Below the pieces are notes generated by a model. It saw only the letters and a list, made by a program, of their open reading frames with translations, had not been told where the DNA came from and searched no databases. 64,000 nucleotides of DNA, taken from Fictibacillus barbaricus (GTDB taxonomy: Bacteria > Bacillota > Bacilli > Bacillales > Fictibacillaceae). The translations under genes and the position numbers were made by a program. Of the stretch, positions 48,036 through 55,932 are shown piece after piece. Location: positions 1,488,001-1,552,000 of the forward strand of contig NZ_BMCE01000001.1 in assembly GCF_014635025.1 (NCBI RefSeq), given 5' to 3'. Numbering within the stretch: position 1 is the stretch's first letter; every line of letters starts with the position of its first letter.

Positions 48036-48488
48036 GTGGAGATGAATGTTAAACGAATAATTAATGACTTATTAATACAATCAGGCAGTAAGGTTAGTGT
48101 GGAGATTGATACTTATTTTCCGGGAGGGCGTTTAATCGGTGGGAAATACAGTATGAGTCATCACTCGATAACGATGTACATAGAGGTAATCAAGGAACAG
48201 TGTTTGCAATTATTTTCATCACTAGAGTATATGGCCGATTATTTCGCGGTGGTTTTCGCTCATGAGCTGGGACATGCCGAAGACCCAGAATTAGCTATAC
48301 TAGCTGAACAACTTGATGAATGTAGAACAGAAATGGAACGGAATAAAATTTCTCTAAAGATTGAAGAAAACGCCTGGGATTTTGCCAGAGAACTTCTTCC
48401 TGAAATGAATTATGTTTTTATGGACAGAATTATTTTTCACTCTTTACTGCCTTATCATGATCGATTATCGCAGACGGACATCGCTTAA
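48036..48488 (+). CDS. Putative zinc metallopeptidase (ImmA/IrrE-like HELGH protein)
   Basis: A 150-residue protein I do not recognise by name. The zinc motif HELGH lies at 76-80 within a helix (YFAVVFAHELGHAEDPE), and a downstream glutamate (ENAWDFARELLPE, about 110) could be the third ligand, a layout like ImmA/IrrE or M78 peptidases. There is no signal peptide, so it should act in the cytoplasm. The GTG at 48036 follows CAGGTG at 8 bases; ATG 48042 is an alternative. It is monocistronic, between two terminators, behind an AT-rich 140-base leader. No HTH regulator partner lies nearby, unlike typical ImmA pairs. Confidence 0.75.
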   Translation: MEMNVKRIINDLLIQSGSKVSVEIDTYFPGGRLIGGKYSMSHHSITMYIEVIKEQCLQLFSSLEYMADYFAVVFAHELGHAEDPELAILAEQLDECRTEMERNKISLKIEENAWDFARELLPEMNYVFMDRIIFHSLLPYHDRLSQTDIA

Positions 48489-48519
48489 CTTAAATAACTC
48501 TAAGATATGCTTCTTATAT

Positions 48520-48548
48520 AAAAAAGCCCCCATTTATGGGAGCTTTTT
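48520..48548. terminator. Bidirectional terminator before ispG
   Basis: AAAAAGCCCCCAT pairs with ATGGGAGCTTTTT across a short loop, with A and T flanks. It serves the HELGH gene on the plus strand and ispG on the minus strand. Confidence 0.88.
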
Positions 48549-48549
48549 A

Positions 48550-49650
48550 TTATGCTTGCTGTGCTTTTAATTTTTCTTCATGAGCTTTTGCCAAAATATC
48601 AACTTCTTTTTTTAGTTCATCTAATAGTTGATCTTCTGGAATCTTTCTGATGATCTCCCCGTGTCGGAATAATAGACCTTCTCCACGTGCGCCGGCTATG
48701 CCGATATCAGCTTCACGTGCCTCGCCAGGTCCGTTTACCGCACATCCAAGTACAGCTACTTTGATAGGAGCGCGTACTTTAGAGATATATTCTTCAACCT
48801 CATTTGCAATTGAGATCAAGTCGATCTCGATACGACCGCAAGTCGGACAAGAGATCAGTGTTGCAGCATCAGAAAGAAGACCAAACGACTTCAATAATTC
48901 ACGAGCTACTTTAACTTCTTCCACAGGATCAGCACTTAATGAGATACGAAGTGTATTCCCGATCCCTTTGTGAAGAATAACCCCAAGTCCCGCAGCACTC
49001 TTAACTGTACCTGCAAACAATGTACCAGATTCGGTAATCCCAAGGTGCAAGGGATAGTCAAACGCCTTAGAAGCTTTTTCATATGCTTCTATTGCTAAGT
49101 TTACGTCTGATGCTTTCATCGAAACGATAATGTCGTGAAAATCTAGTTCCTCTAAAATTTTAATGTGGTGTAATGCACTTTCTACCATGCCATCTGCAGT
49201 AGGATAACCATACTTTTCAAGATACTTCTTTTCAAGAGAACCAGCGTTAACACCGATTCGGATGGGAATCCCTTTTTCTTTTGCGGCTTTAACAACAGCT
49301 TCCACTTTTTCACGGCGGCCGATGTTGCCAGGGTTGATTCGAATCTTGTCTGCTCCGCCTTCAATAGCTTTAAGGGCTAGTTTATAATCAAAATGAATAT
49401 CCACTACTAGCGGAATGTTAATTTGCTTCTTTATGTCCGCGATTGCTTCGGCCGCACGCATATCAGGACAAGCTACACGAACAATCTGACAGCCTGCTTC
49501 TTCCAAACGCTTGATCTCGGCAACTGTTGCTTCAACATCATGTGTCTTTGTTGTTGTCATGCTCTGAACAATAACCTGATCGGTACCTCCAATTGTTAAA
49601 GGTCCTACTTTTACAGGCCTTGTTTTAGAACGGTGGGTGATTTCACTCAT
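48550..49650 (-). CDS. ispG: 4-hydroxy-3-methylbut-2-en-1-yl diphosphate synthase IspG
   Basis: Iron-sulfur enzyme of the MEP pathway that makes HMBPP, the substrate of IspH. It has 366 residues from the ATG at 49650: a TIM barrel ([39 protein letters not shown]) and the cluster-binding tail with CPTCGR and [14 protein letters not shown] further upstream (49674) overlaps the AAGGAG binding site and is rejected. Redox partner would be a flavodoxin or ferredoxin, not encoded here. Confidence 0.96.
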   Translation of the reverse strand: MSEITHRSKTRPVKVGPLTIGGTDQVIVQSMTTTKTHDVEATVAEIKRLEEAGCQIVRVACPDMRAAEAIADIKKQINIPLVVDIHFDYKLALKAIEGGADKIRINPGNIGRREKVEAVVKAAKEKGIPIRIGVNAGSLEKKYLEKYGYPTADGMVESALHHIKILEELDFHDIIVSMKASDVNLAIEAYEKASKAFDYPLHLGITESGTLFAGTVKSAAGLGVILHKGIGNTLRISLSADPVEEVKVARELLKSFGLLSDAATLISCPTCGRIEIDLISIANEVEEYISKVRAPIKVAVLGCAVNGPGEAREADIGIAGARGEGLLFRHGEIIRKIPEDQLLDELKKEVDILAKAHEEKLKAQQA

Positions 49651-49746
49651 TTGGTGAATCGCTCCTTTTTTCAAATTGACAGTATTAGTCTGTCCTATCG
49701 TCAGTTCATTTTAGCAGGGATTATTTTGTTTTGACAAGTAATGTTA

Positions 49747-50067
49747 TCAATCTGTCTCGTTGTAGAGCGGAAATTTATATGTTTTGCCTAATTGAATATG
49801 TTCTGGATTTACTCCCGGGTTTAATGATTTGAAGTCTTTTATCATCGAAAAAATGGAGTATTCCCCGGAAGTGTTTAACTTTTCCACAACTGATATTAAT
49901 GTATCACCCGGATTAACTTCATATGATTTATAAGCTTTATCCTGTTTTTTTTCTGTCTGGACCTCTGCATTTGCCGGTGTAGCTTGAGGGAGTGTCCCGA
50001 TCTTTAAGTCATAAGCCACTACATATAAAATAAGTAAAACGATACACCCTGTTAAGAAACGTTTCAT
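49747..50067 (-). CDS. yqfZ: LysM domain-containing protein (YqfZ-like)
   Basis: A 106-residue protein with an N-terminal membrane or signal segment (residues 4-21, FLTGCIVLLILYVVAYDL) and one C-terminal LysM domain (about 54-102, YEVNPGDTLISVVEKLN ... IQLGKTYKFPL), which binds peptidoglycan. The ATG at 50067 has an AAAGGAGAGGG site. Placement next to ispG matches yqfZ of B. subtilis. It probably acts at the cell surface or in the spore; no enzyme domain is attached. Confidence 0.85.
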   Translation of the reverse strand: MKRFLTGCIVLLILYVVAYDLKIGTLPQATPANAEVQTEKKQDKAYKSYEVNPGDTLISVVEKLNTSGEYSIFSMIKDFKSLNPGVNPEHIQLGKTYKFPLYNETD

Positions 50068-50235
50068 GATTTCCCTCTCCTTTCGCATATAAGACTATAT
50101 GCTTGTCCAAGTTTTTTATGACAAGTTAAAAGTGACTACTTATGATGCTTGGTGTAAAATGGAAAGGCAAGAAGGACAGAAAATATAATTTCTTGCGTAT
50201 CATTGTAGATGTACCGATTGGAGAGGTGAATAATT

Positions 50236-51111
50236 ATGAAAAAAGCAAAAGTGATTGCACTGCTATCTGTTATGGCTGCAGCCTTATTTATTGCTCCTTT
50301 AAAAATGCTTGCTGATGCAGCACCAGGGGATGTCATTGTAACGTTAGGACAGAATCTAACGGAAGAACAAAAGAGTACTTTATTAAAAGAGATGGATGTT
50401 TCAGCGGATGTAGAGACAGTAACGGTTACGAATGAAGAAGAGCACAAATATCTAGGTCAATATATATCAAAAGCTCAAATTGGCTCAAAAGCGATCTCAT
50501 CAACAAAAATTACAATCGGTGACAAAGATCAGGGATTGTCGGTTGAGACCAATAACATAAATTGGGTAACAGAAGAAATGTACATGAATGCATTAACGAC
50601 TGCAGGGGTAACAGATGCTGACATTTATGTGACAGCTCCTTTTGAAGTGTCTGGTACAGCAGCGTTAACAGGTATTTTAAAAGCCTATGAAACAACGGCT
50701 CAAATTGAGATTCCAGAAGCACAAAAACAAGTTGCCAATGAAGAAATGGTTAAAACAGCTGAATTAGGAGAAAGAATCGGTACAAAAGAAGCAACTGAGT
50801 TAATGACCCGTGTCAAAGAAGAAATAGCAAAAAATCCAGTACAGTCAGAAGAGGATCTTCGTGCCTTAATTGAAAAAGTTGCGAAGGATATGGGGATTGA
50901 ACTTACTCAAGAAGAACTAAACGGGCTTCTTGCATTGTTCAATAAGATGAAGGACCTTAACATTGATTGGGATCAAGTTCAGAGTGATTTGAAGAATATC
51001 AGTGAAAACCTTGGGGATTTTTTAAATAAAGAAGAAACACAATCATTCATTCAGAGAATAATTGATTTTCTCATTGCGATTATAGAAGCGATTAAATCAC
51101 TGTTTAAATAG
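50236..51111 (+). CDS. DUF1002 domain-containing exported protein (YpuA-like)
   Basis: A 291-residue exported protein: signal peptide at 1-27 (with ADA near the cleavage), then the DUF1002 domain (GDVIVTLGQNLTEEQKSTLLKEM, KAQIGSKAISSTKITI, NINWVTEEMYMNALTTAGVTDADIYVTAPFEVSGTAALTGI-type region), and a C-terminal helical region ending in hydrophobic FLIAIIEAIKSLFK. Family function is unknown; the YpuA group is surface-located. A GAGAGGTG site precedes the ATG. No partner gene is evident. Confidence 0.9.
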   Translation: MKKAKVIALLSVMAAALFIAPLKMLADAAPGDVIVTLGQNLTEEQKSTLLKEMDVSADVETVTVTNEEEHKYLGQYISKAQIGSKAISSTKITIGDKDQGLSVETNNINWVTEEMYMNALTTAGVTDADIYVTAPFEVSGTAALTGILKAYETTAQIEIPEAQKQVANEEMVKTAELGERIGTKEATELMTRVKEEIAKNPVQSEEDLRALIEKVAKDMGIELTQEELNGLLALFNKMKDLNIDWDQVQSDLKNISENLGDFLNKEETQSFIQRIIDFLIAIIEAIKSLFK

Positions 51112-51117
51112 ACAGTA

Positions 51118-51148
51118 AAAAAAGCGGCTGCAGAGCCGCTTTTTTATT
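51118..51148. terminator. Terminator between DUF1002 and DUF1189 genes
   Basis: AAAAAGCGGCT (51119-51129) and AGCCGCTTTTT form a perfect stem around GCAG, with A and T flanks; it touches the stop codon of the convergent DUF1189 gene and works for both. Confidence 0.9.
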
Positions 51149-51683
51149 TTTTTGCAGGAATCTTCTTGATGGCCAACACGCAAATAGTAAATGAAAATAG
51201 CCAAAACCAGAAAAATGAGAATGGAATGTGCACATTGAATGTAAAGAGAATCGTTAACAGAACGGAAGGAAGAGTTATGGAATAGCAGGAGATCACCCAC
51301 AAATGTCGATAAGATAGTCTTTTGCCAATGATGTTCGAGACAGGAATTGCACATCCCGCAATGAGTGAAACGCCAGAAAATAAGATACCTGAAAACAGGA
51401 TATACATGACCATATATATAACAGCAACAATAATCGGAAATATACCATCTAATGATGAAGCGAATTCTTGCATCTGATCAGGATTCAAACCATAGTTCTC
51501 AAAGTTTTTTAATGTCTGTTGATCTGACAAAAGGCTCAATATGAAGACGATTAAAACAGGAAAGATACATAATAGAGTTAGTAATAAAACATATAGGATT
51601 GTACTTCCGACTCCTAAAAATCGAAACTGTGCGATGGATTTTATGGAATACAAACTTTTGATAAAACGAATATGTAATTTCAT
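51144..51683 (-). CDS. yqgB: DUF1189 family membrane protein (YqgB-like)
   Basis: A 179-residue membrane protein with four to five hydrophobic helices (about 28-52, 84-105, 128-150, 155-172) and an extracellular stretch between the first two. The start MKLHIRFIKSLYSIKSIAQFRFLGVGSTILYV fits the DUF1189 family; function unknown. AAAGGAG is 8 bases before the ATG. In B. subtilis yqgB precedes yqgC and sodA, as this gene does here with a cotransporter gene inserted. Confidence 0.82.
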   Translation of the reverse strand: MKLHIRFIKSLYSIKSIAQFRFLGVGSTILYVLLLTLLCIFPVLIVFILSLLSDQQTLKNFENYGLNPDQMQEFASSLDGIFPIIVAVIYMVMYILFSGILFSGVSLIAGCAIPVSNIIGKRLSYRHLWVISCYSITLPSVLLTILFTFNVHIPFSFFWFWLFSFTICVLAIKKIPAKK

Positions 51684-51787
51684 GTAGAAGCTCCTTTATA
51701 TGTTAACCATCATTAGTTTACATGAAGCATGACCATCCTACAATAAGTTTCGATTGTAAAGGTAGTGTTACAAATTTACTATTTTCA

Positions 51788-51816
51788 TTTACACTAACTT
51801 CACAAATAGAGATAAT
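51788..51816 (+). promoter_or_regulatory. Promoter of the Na/Pi cotransporter gene
   Basis: TTTACA (51788-51793) and GATAAT (51811-51816) are 17 bases apart. TTTACA and TTCACA (51799-51804) also repeat at the 11-base period of PhoP half-sites, but only two copies fit. Confidence 0.55.
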
Positions 51817-51857
51817 GTCAAAGGCTGACATAGATACGTATTAAGGAGCTGTAAAGA

Positions 51858-53477
51858 TTGGATTATCAAGAAATGCTGTTTAAATTTATAGGTGGATTGG
51901 GTATCTTCTTATTCGGAATTAAATATATGGGAGATGGACTTCAAAATTCTGCTGGAGACCGCCTGCGAGAAATACTTGATAAATTAACGACAAATCCTTT
52001 TATGGGTGTATTAGCAGGAATATTTGTAACAGTACTCATTCAAAGTAGTTCGGGGACTACAGTTTTAACAGTAGGGCTTGTAAATGCAGGTTTCTTAACG
52101 CTGCGGCAAGCCATTGGAATCATCATGGGAGCAAACATCGGGACAACAGTAACTTCATTCATTATAGGGATCGAGATTGGTGAGTATGCTCTGCCAATAA
52201 TAGCTGCAGGATCTGTTCTCATTTTCTTTTTTAAAAATCTTAAATGGAACTATATAGGACAAATTATCTTTGGTTTTGGAGCCCTTTTCCTAGGTTTAGA
52301 GCTGATGGGAGAAGGCATGCAGCCGTTAAGTAATCTGGGAGCTTTTGAAGAGCTGATGGTTTCTATGAGTGACAATCCAATCCTTGGCGTAGTAATCGGC
52401 ACAATATTTACACTAATTGTCCAATCTTCGAGTGCAACGATAGGTATCCTTCAAGAACTATATGCACAAGATTTGATAACGCTAAACGCGGCTTTGCCTG
52501 TTCTTTTTGGTGACAATATCGGCACAACGATTACTGCTGTCCTAGCAGCAATCGGAACAACTGTGGCTGCGCGCCGTGCTGCTTTAACACATGTTATCTT
52601 CAATATAGTAGGAACAGTTATTTTTATGGTCATATTAGCACCATTCCAGATATATATTGAATATTTGACGGTTAAGCTTAATCTAGAACCAGCGATGCAA
52701 ATTGCTTTTGCTCATGGAACTTTTAATATTACAAATGTCTTAATTCAATTCTGGTTTATAGGTTTGTTAGTTATGATTGTGACTAAAATGATTAAAGGTG
52801 AAGATACATTAATTGAATATAAAGCAAAACATCTTGATGAAATTGTTTTAGCAACTTCACCGGTCTTAGCCATCAGGCAGGCAAAAAAGGAAATTATTCG
52901 TATGGCTAATTATTCACAAGCAGGTTTAAAAGAAGCCATTGAATATTTAAATCGAATGGACATTAAGAGTTCAGGTCTAGCCTTGCAATATGAGGAAGCG
53001 ATCAATCATTTAGACCGTCAAATTACTTCTTATCTTGTAAAGTTGTCCACTCATCCGCTAACTCCACAGGAATCCAATGAACATTCCATGCTTCTGGATA
53101 CAACTCGTGACATAGAACGTATTGGCGATCATATGGAAAATATCATTGAGCTAGTTGATTATCAATTACGTAATAATGTCCGTTTAACTGATATAGCAAA
53201 ACAAGATTTAGATAAGATGTTTACTTTAACTGTTTCGACCGTTAATAAAGCTGTAATAGCATTAGAGGAAAACAATGTTAATTTAGCAAAAGAAGTTCTT
53301 GGTTTAGAAGATAAAATTGATAAAATGGAACGCACTCTTCGCAAGCAGCATATTTTGCGTATAAATGATGGGCTTTGTGAAGGAAATGCAGGAATTGTTT
53401 TTGTTGACATCATCAGTAATCTTGAAAGAATAGGTGACCATGCTGTTAATATTGCAGAAGCAGTGTTAGAGAAGTAA
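51858..53477 (+). CDS. Na/Pi cotransporter family protein (NptA/YqeW-like)
   Basis: Type II Na/phosphate cotransporter of 539 residues. The membrane part (1-310) contains the two inverted QSSS repeats (LIQSSSGTTVLTVGLVNAG and IVQSSSATIGILQELY) that form the transport site, and GANIGTT/GDNIGTT. The C-terminal part (about 340-535) is a PhoU-like helical domain with two DxERIGDH motifs. The TTG start at 51858 follows TAAGGAG. B. subtilis has a homologue, yqeW, upstream of mtaB; here the gene lies near sodA, so it has moved or is a different paralogue. Confidence 0.92.
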   Translation: MDYQEMLFKFIGGLGIFLFGIKYMGDGLQNSAGDRLREILDKLTTNPFMGVLAGIFVTVLIQSSSGTTVLTVGLVNAGFLTLRQAIGIIMGANIGTTVTSFIIGIEIGEYALPIIAAGSVLIFFFKNLKWNYIGQIIFGFGALFLGLELMGEGMQPLSNLGAFEELMVSMSDNPILGVVIGTIFTLIVQSSSATIGILQELYAQDLITLNAALPVLFGDNIGTTITAVLAAIGTTVAARRAALTHVIFNIVGTVIFMVILAPFQIYIEYLTVKLNLEPAMQIAFAHGTFNITNVLIQFWFIGLLVMIVTKMIKGEDTLIEYKAKHLDEIVLATSPVLAIRQAKKEIIRMANYSQAGLKEAIEYLNRMDIKSSGLALQYEEAINHLDRQITSYLVKLSTHPLTPQESNEHSMLLDTTRDIERIGDHMENIIELVDYQLRNNVRLTDIAKQDLDKMFTLTVSTVNKAVIALEENNVNLAKEVLGLEDKIDKMERTLRKQHILRINDGLCEGNAGIVFVDIISNLERIGDHAVNIAEAVLEK

Positions 53478-53482
53478 ACTTG

Positions 53483-53514
53483 AACCAGGAGGGGAAATTC
53501 TCTCCTGGTTTTTA
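53483..53514 (+). terminator. Terminator after the cotransporter gene
   Basis: AACCAGGAG (53483-53491) and CTCCTGGTT (53502-53510) form a perfect stem with a 10-base loop, followed by T5. Confidence 0.88.
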
Positions 53515-53557
53515 GGTGTTTCATTCAACTATACGATGACAAAGAAAGGAATAAGTG

Positions 53558-54040
53558 ATGGATACTTTATACTGGATTTTTATAGGTATAGCATTTGCGA
53601 TCAGCTTTGTTGCTTTATTTTATCCAATCTTGCCTGGTGTGTTATTCTTGGCTGCCGGTTTTTTAATCTATGGATTTGCTTTTTCATTTGAACCGTTTAC
53701 CCCTTTATTTATATCTGTTCAGATCCTATTATTTTTAAGTTTGTTTGTTGTTGACTATGTTGGTAATGCATATGCCGTTAAAAAGAAAGGCGGGTCAAAG
53801 GCAGCTTTATGGGGGAGCACGATAGGCCTTATAGCCGGACCGTTTATCATTCCTGTTGCAGGTATATTGATTGGCCCTTTTTTAGGTGCTGTACTTGCGG
53901 AACTTATCTTTCAGAAAAAGGGATTTAAATCAGCAGTATCCATTGGGATAGGTACTGTACTTGCATTCATTGGCACCACTCTTGTCAAAATCGTTACACA
54001 AGCTTTAATGATCGGATATTTTTATTATCAAGTCCTTTAA
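53558..54040 (+). CDS. yqgC: DUF456 family membrane protein (YqgC-like)
   Basis: A 160-residue membrane protein with about five helices and glycine-rich turns, including FYPILPGVLFLAAGF and IGLIAGPFIIPVAGILIGPFLGAVLAEL, the DUF456 signature. Function unknown. The ATG at 53558 follows AAAGGA at 8 bases; a GTG three bases before is possible. Position upstream of sodA matches yqgC in B. subtilis. Confidence 0.88.
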   Translation: MDTLYWIFIGIAFAISFVALFYPILPGVLFLAAGFLIYGFAFSFEPFTPLFISVQILLFLSLFVVDYVGNAYAVKKKGGSKAALWGSTIGLIAGPFIIPVAGILIGPFLGAVLAELIFQKKGFKSAVSIGIGTVLAFIGTTLVKIVTQALMIGYFYYQVL

Positions 54041-54131
54041 AACTTCCCTTGCTAATAAAGGTCCAGCGTGATATATTATTTTTGTTCAAAATAGGACATG
54101 TGTTCGTTAATAACTCATTTTAAAAATAGTA

Positions 54132-54161
54132 TTGACATTAATCATGACGACATGCTATAGT
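54132..54161 (+). promoter_or_regulatory. Strong promoter of the tRNA cluster
   Basis: A perfect -35 TTGACA (54132-54137) and TATAGT (54156-54161) with extended TGC in front, 18-base spacer. The first tRNA begins 33 bases later. Confidence 0.85.
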
Positions 54162-54193
54162 AGTTCTTGTCCTTAACAATGTTAAGACATTAT

Positions 54194-54268
54194 TCCACAG
54201 TAGCTCAGTGGTAGAGCTATCGGCTGTTAACCGATCGGTCGTAGGTTCGAGTCCTACCTGTGGAGCCA
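54194..54268 (+). tRNA. tRNA-Asn (GTT)
   Basis: Cloverleaf with acceptor TCCACAG/CTGTGGA, anticodon GTT in loop CTGTTAA, T-loop GTTCGAGTC, encoded CCA. First of six in the array. Confidence 0.95.
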
Positions 54269-54272
54269 TTTT

Positions 54273-54349
54273 GGCGGTGTAGCTCAGCTGGCTAGAGCGT
54301 ACGGTTCATACCCGTGAGGTCGTGGGTTCGACTCCCTCCGCCGCTACCA
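54273..54349 (+). tRNA. tRNA-Met (CAT), elongator
   Basis: Acceptor GGCGGTG/CGCCGCT, anticodon stem TACGG/CCGTG around TTCATAC, encoded CCA. It lacks the three G-C pairs of an initiator anticodon stem, so it is the elongator. Confidence 0.93.
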
Positions 54350-54369
54350 AAATGTTTTTTATTCACGAT

Positions 54370-54446
54370 GGCGGTCGTGGCGAAGTGGTTAACGCATCGG
54401 ATTGTGGTTCCGACATTCGGGGGTTCGATTCCCCTCGTCCGCCCCA
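54370..54446 (+). tRNA. tRNA-His (GTG)
   Basis: Anticodon GTG, extra G at -1 (54370) facing C73, encoded CCA. Acceptor GCGGTCG/CGTCCGC has a T-T mismatch (54375 with 54438); the other stems are complete. Confidence 0.93.
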
Positions 54447-54470
54447 TAACAATTACATAGCTTTTCTTTT

Positions 54471-54547
54471 GGACCCTTAGCTCAGTTGGTCAGAGCGGTC
54501 GGCTCATAACCGATTGGTCGTAGGTTCGAGTCCTACAGGGTCCACCA
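54471..54547 (+). tRNA. tRNA-Ile2 (CAT, lysidine-type)
   Basis: Anticodon CAT in GGCTCATAACC with acceptor GGACCCT/AGGGTCC. Its sequence is unlike elongator and initiator Met tRNAs and agrees with the AUA-reading Ile tRNA whose C34 is changed to lysidine by TilS. Confidence 0.85.
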
Positions 54548-54555
54548 CATATCGA

Positions 54556-54648
54556 GGAGGTATACCCAAGTCCGGCTGAAGGGATCGGTCTTGAAAACCG
54601 ACAGGGGTGTAAAAGCCCGCGGGGGTTCGAATCCCTCTACCTCCTCCA
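54556..54648 (+). tRNA. tRNA-Ser (TGA)
   Basis: Type II tRNA of 93 bases with a long variable arm; anticodon TGA in TCTTGAAAA; acceptor GGAGGTA/TACCTCC; encoded CCA. The discriminator base is T (54645). Confidence 0.95.
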
Positions 54649-54675
54649 TTACATATTTTGGCTTTTAAATATCTT

Positions 54676-54751
<76 letters not shown>

Positions 54752-54764
54752 TATCATACATACT

Positions 54765-54793
54765 AACCTTGCGGCGTGCCGTAAGGTTTTTTT
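54765..54793 (+). terminator. Terminator of the tRNA cluster
   Basis: AACCTTGCGGC (54765-54775) pairs with GCCGTAAGGTT (54778-54788) with one mismatch, then T7. Confidence 0.9.
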
Positions 54794-54962
54794 ATATCTA
54801 AAAAAGTAAAGTGTTTATAAATTGAAAGTTCAGTATAAATTTGATAAGGTAAACATGTTAAATACTTTTTAAACAAGTAAGTTGATTAAATGGTTTCACT
54901 TTTCAAGTTAACCTTGAAAATGAAAATAAAAAAATCCTACATATTATAAGGAGGAAATGAAC

Positions 54963-55574
54963 ATGGCTAAATTTGAACTGCCTGCATTACCTTATGAATC
55001 AAACGCATTAGAACCACATATCGACAAAGAAACAATGGAGATCCACCACGGTCGCCACCATAAAACATACGTGGACAATCTTAACGCTGCTCTTGAAGGG
55101 CAAGCTGAATTTGAAAGCAAGAGCTTGGAAGACCTTCTAACTAATCTAGATGCTCTTCCTCAAAAAATCCAAAACGCTGTTCGAAACAATGGAGGCGGCC
55201 ACGCAAACCACAGTCTTTTCTGGGAAGTGATTGCTCCAGGCGGAGCGAATGCTCCATCTGGCGAACTTGCTGATAAAATCAACAGCAAGTTTGGAAGTCT
55301 TGATGCATTTAAAGAAGAGTTTGCAAACGCTGGGAAAACAAGATTTGGCTCTGGATGGGCTTGGCTTGTGGTAAATAACGGAGAGCTTGAAGTAACAAGC
55401 ACGCCAAACCAAGATACTCCATTGATGGAAGGAAAAACACCAATTCTTGGTCTGGATGTTTGGGAGCATGCATACTACTTAAAATATCAAAACAAGCGTC
55501 CTGATTACATTTCAGCGTTCTGGAACGTTGTAAACTGGGATGAAGTTGAAAAGCGTTATAACGGAGCGAAGTAA
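54963..55574 (+). CDS. sodA: Superoxide dismutase [Mn/Fe] SodA
   Basis: Converts superoxide to hydrogen peroxide and oxygen in the cytoplasm. It has 203 residues with [46 protein letters not shown], and the metal ligand motif [18 protein letters not shown]; this set fits the Mn-type. The ATG at 54963 lies eight bases after AAGGAGG; an earlier ATG (54957) is only three bases from that site. The gene is monocistronic. Manganese supply through the mnt operon may limit its activity. Confidence 0.97.
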   Translation: MAKFELPALPYESNALEPHIDKETMEIHHGRHHKTYVDNLNAALEGQAEFESKSLEDLLTNLDALPQKIQNAVRNNGGGHANHSLFWEVIAPGGANAPSGELADKINSKFGSLDAFKEEFANAGKTRFGSGWAWLVVNNGELEVTSTPNQDTPLMEGKTPILGLDVWEHAYYLKYQNKRPDYISAFWNVVNWDEVEKRYNGAK

Positions 55575-55832
55575 TTATTGAATGAAGCTGCTGGCATGCC
55601 AGTGGCTTTTTATTATGCCTTTGTCATGAACTTCGTAATATTTGGATAGAGTTACTAAAAAATCATCTAGAAGCAGATGACCATCTCCAAAGGGTACATT
55701 AGATTGAATTACAAAAATATTTTTCCCCTGAAAATACCAAAAAAGATTTTGGCTGGCCGAGTTTTTCTTATAAATATCGATTTGGAAAACAAACTCTGAA
55801 ACCCCGGAATTATAGATCCAATATTCATACAT
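55575..55832 (-). CDS. Small hypothetical protein, convergent with sodA
   Basis: An 85-residue ORF I do not recognise. It starts MYEYWIYNSGVSEFVFQIDIYKKN and is rich in aromatic residues and beta-forming stretches, with no signal peptide or membrane helix. On the minus strand AAAGGAG lies eight bases before the ATG, an excellent ribosome binding site, which is the main evidence that it is real. Its stop codon touches the sodA stop, and its last 13 codons overlap the sodA terminator (55583-55614). It may be translated from an antisense transcript. Confidence 0.5.
   Translation of the reverse strand: MYEYWIYNSGVSEFVFQIDIYKKNSASQNLFWYFQGKNIFVIQSNVPFGDGHLLLDDFLVTLSKYYEVHDKGIIKSHWHASSFIQ
55583..55614 (+). 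terminator. Terminator after sodA
   Basis: AGCTGCTGGC (about 55587-55596) pairs with GCCAGTGGCT (about 55599-55608) with a two-base internal loop, followed by TTTTTATT. Confidence 0.75.
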
Positions 55833-55932
55833 ATAATTTCTCCTTTATACAATAAAATCCAATTGAATGAAAAATGAATAGCTCCTATCGTCTTGAAAGA
55901 CACTAACGACGATATGTAAAGGGGCGAGTAAC

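Noticed and set aside
50141-50330. Short plus-strand ORF starting before the DUF1002 gene
   Set aside because: It overlaps the signal peptide region of the DUF1002 gene in another frame and has no SD.
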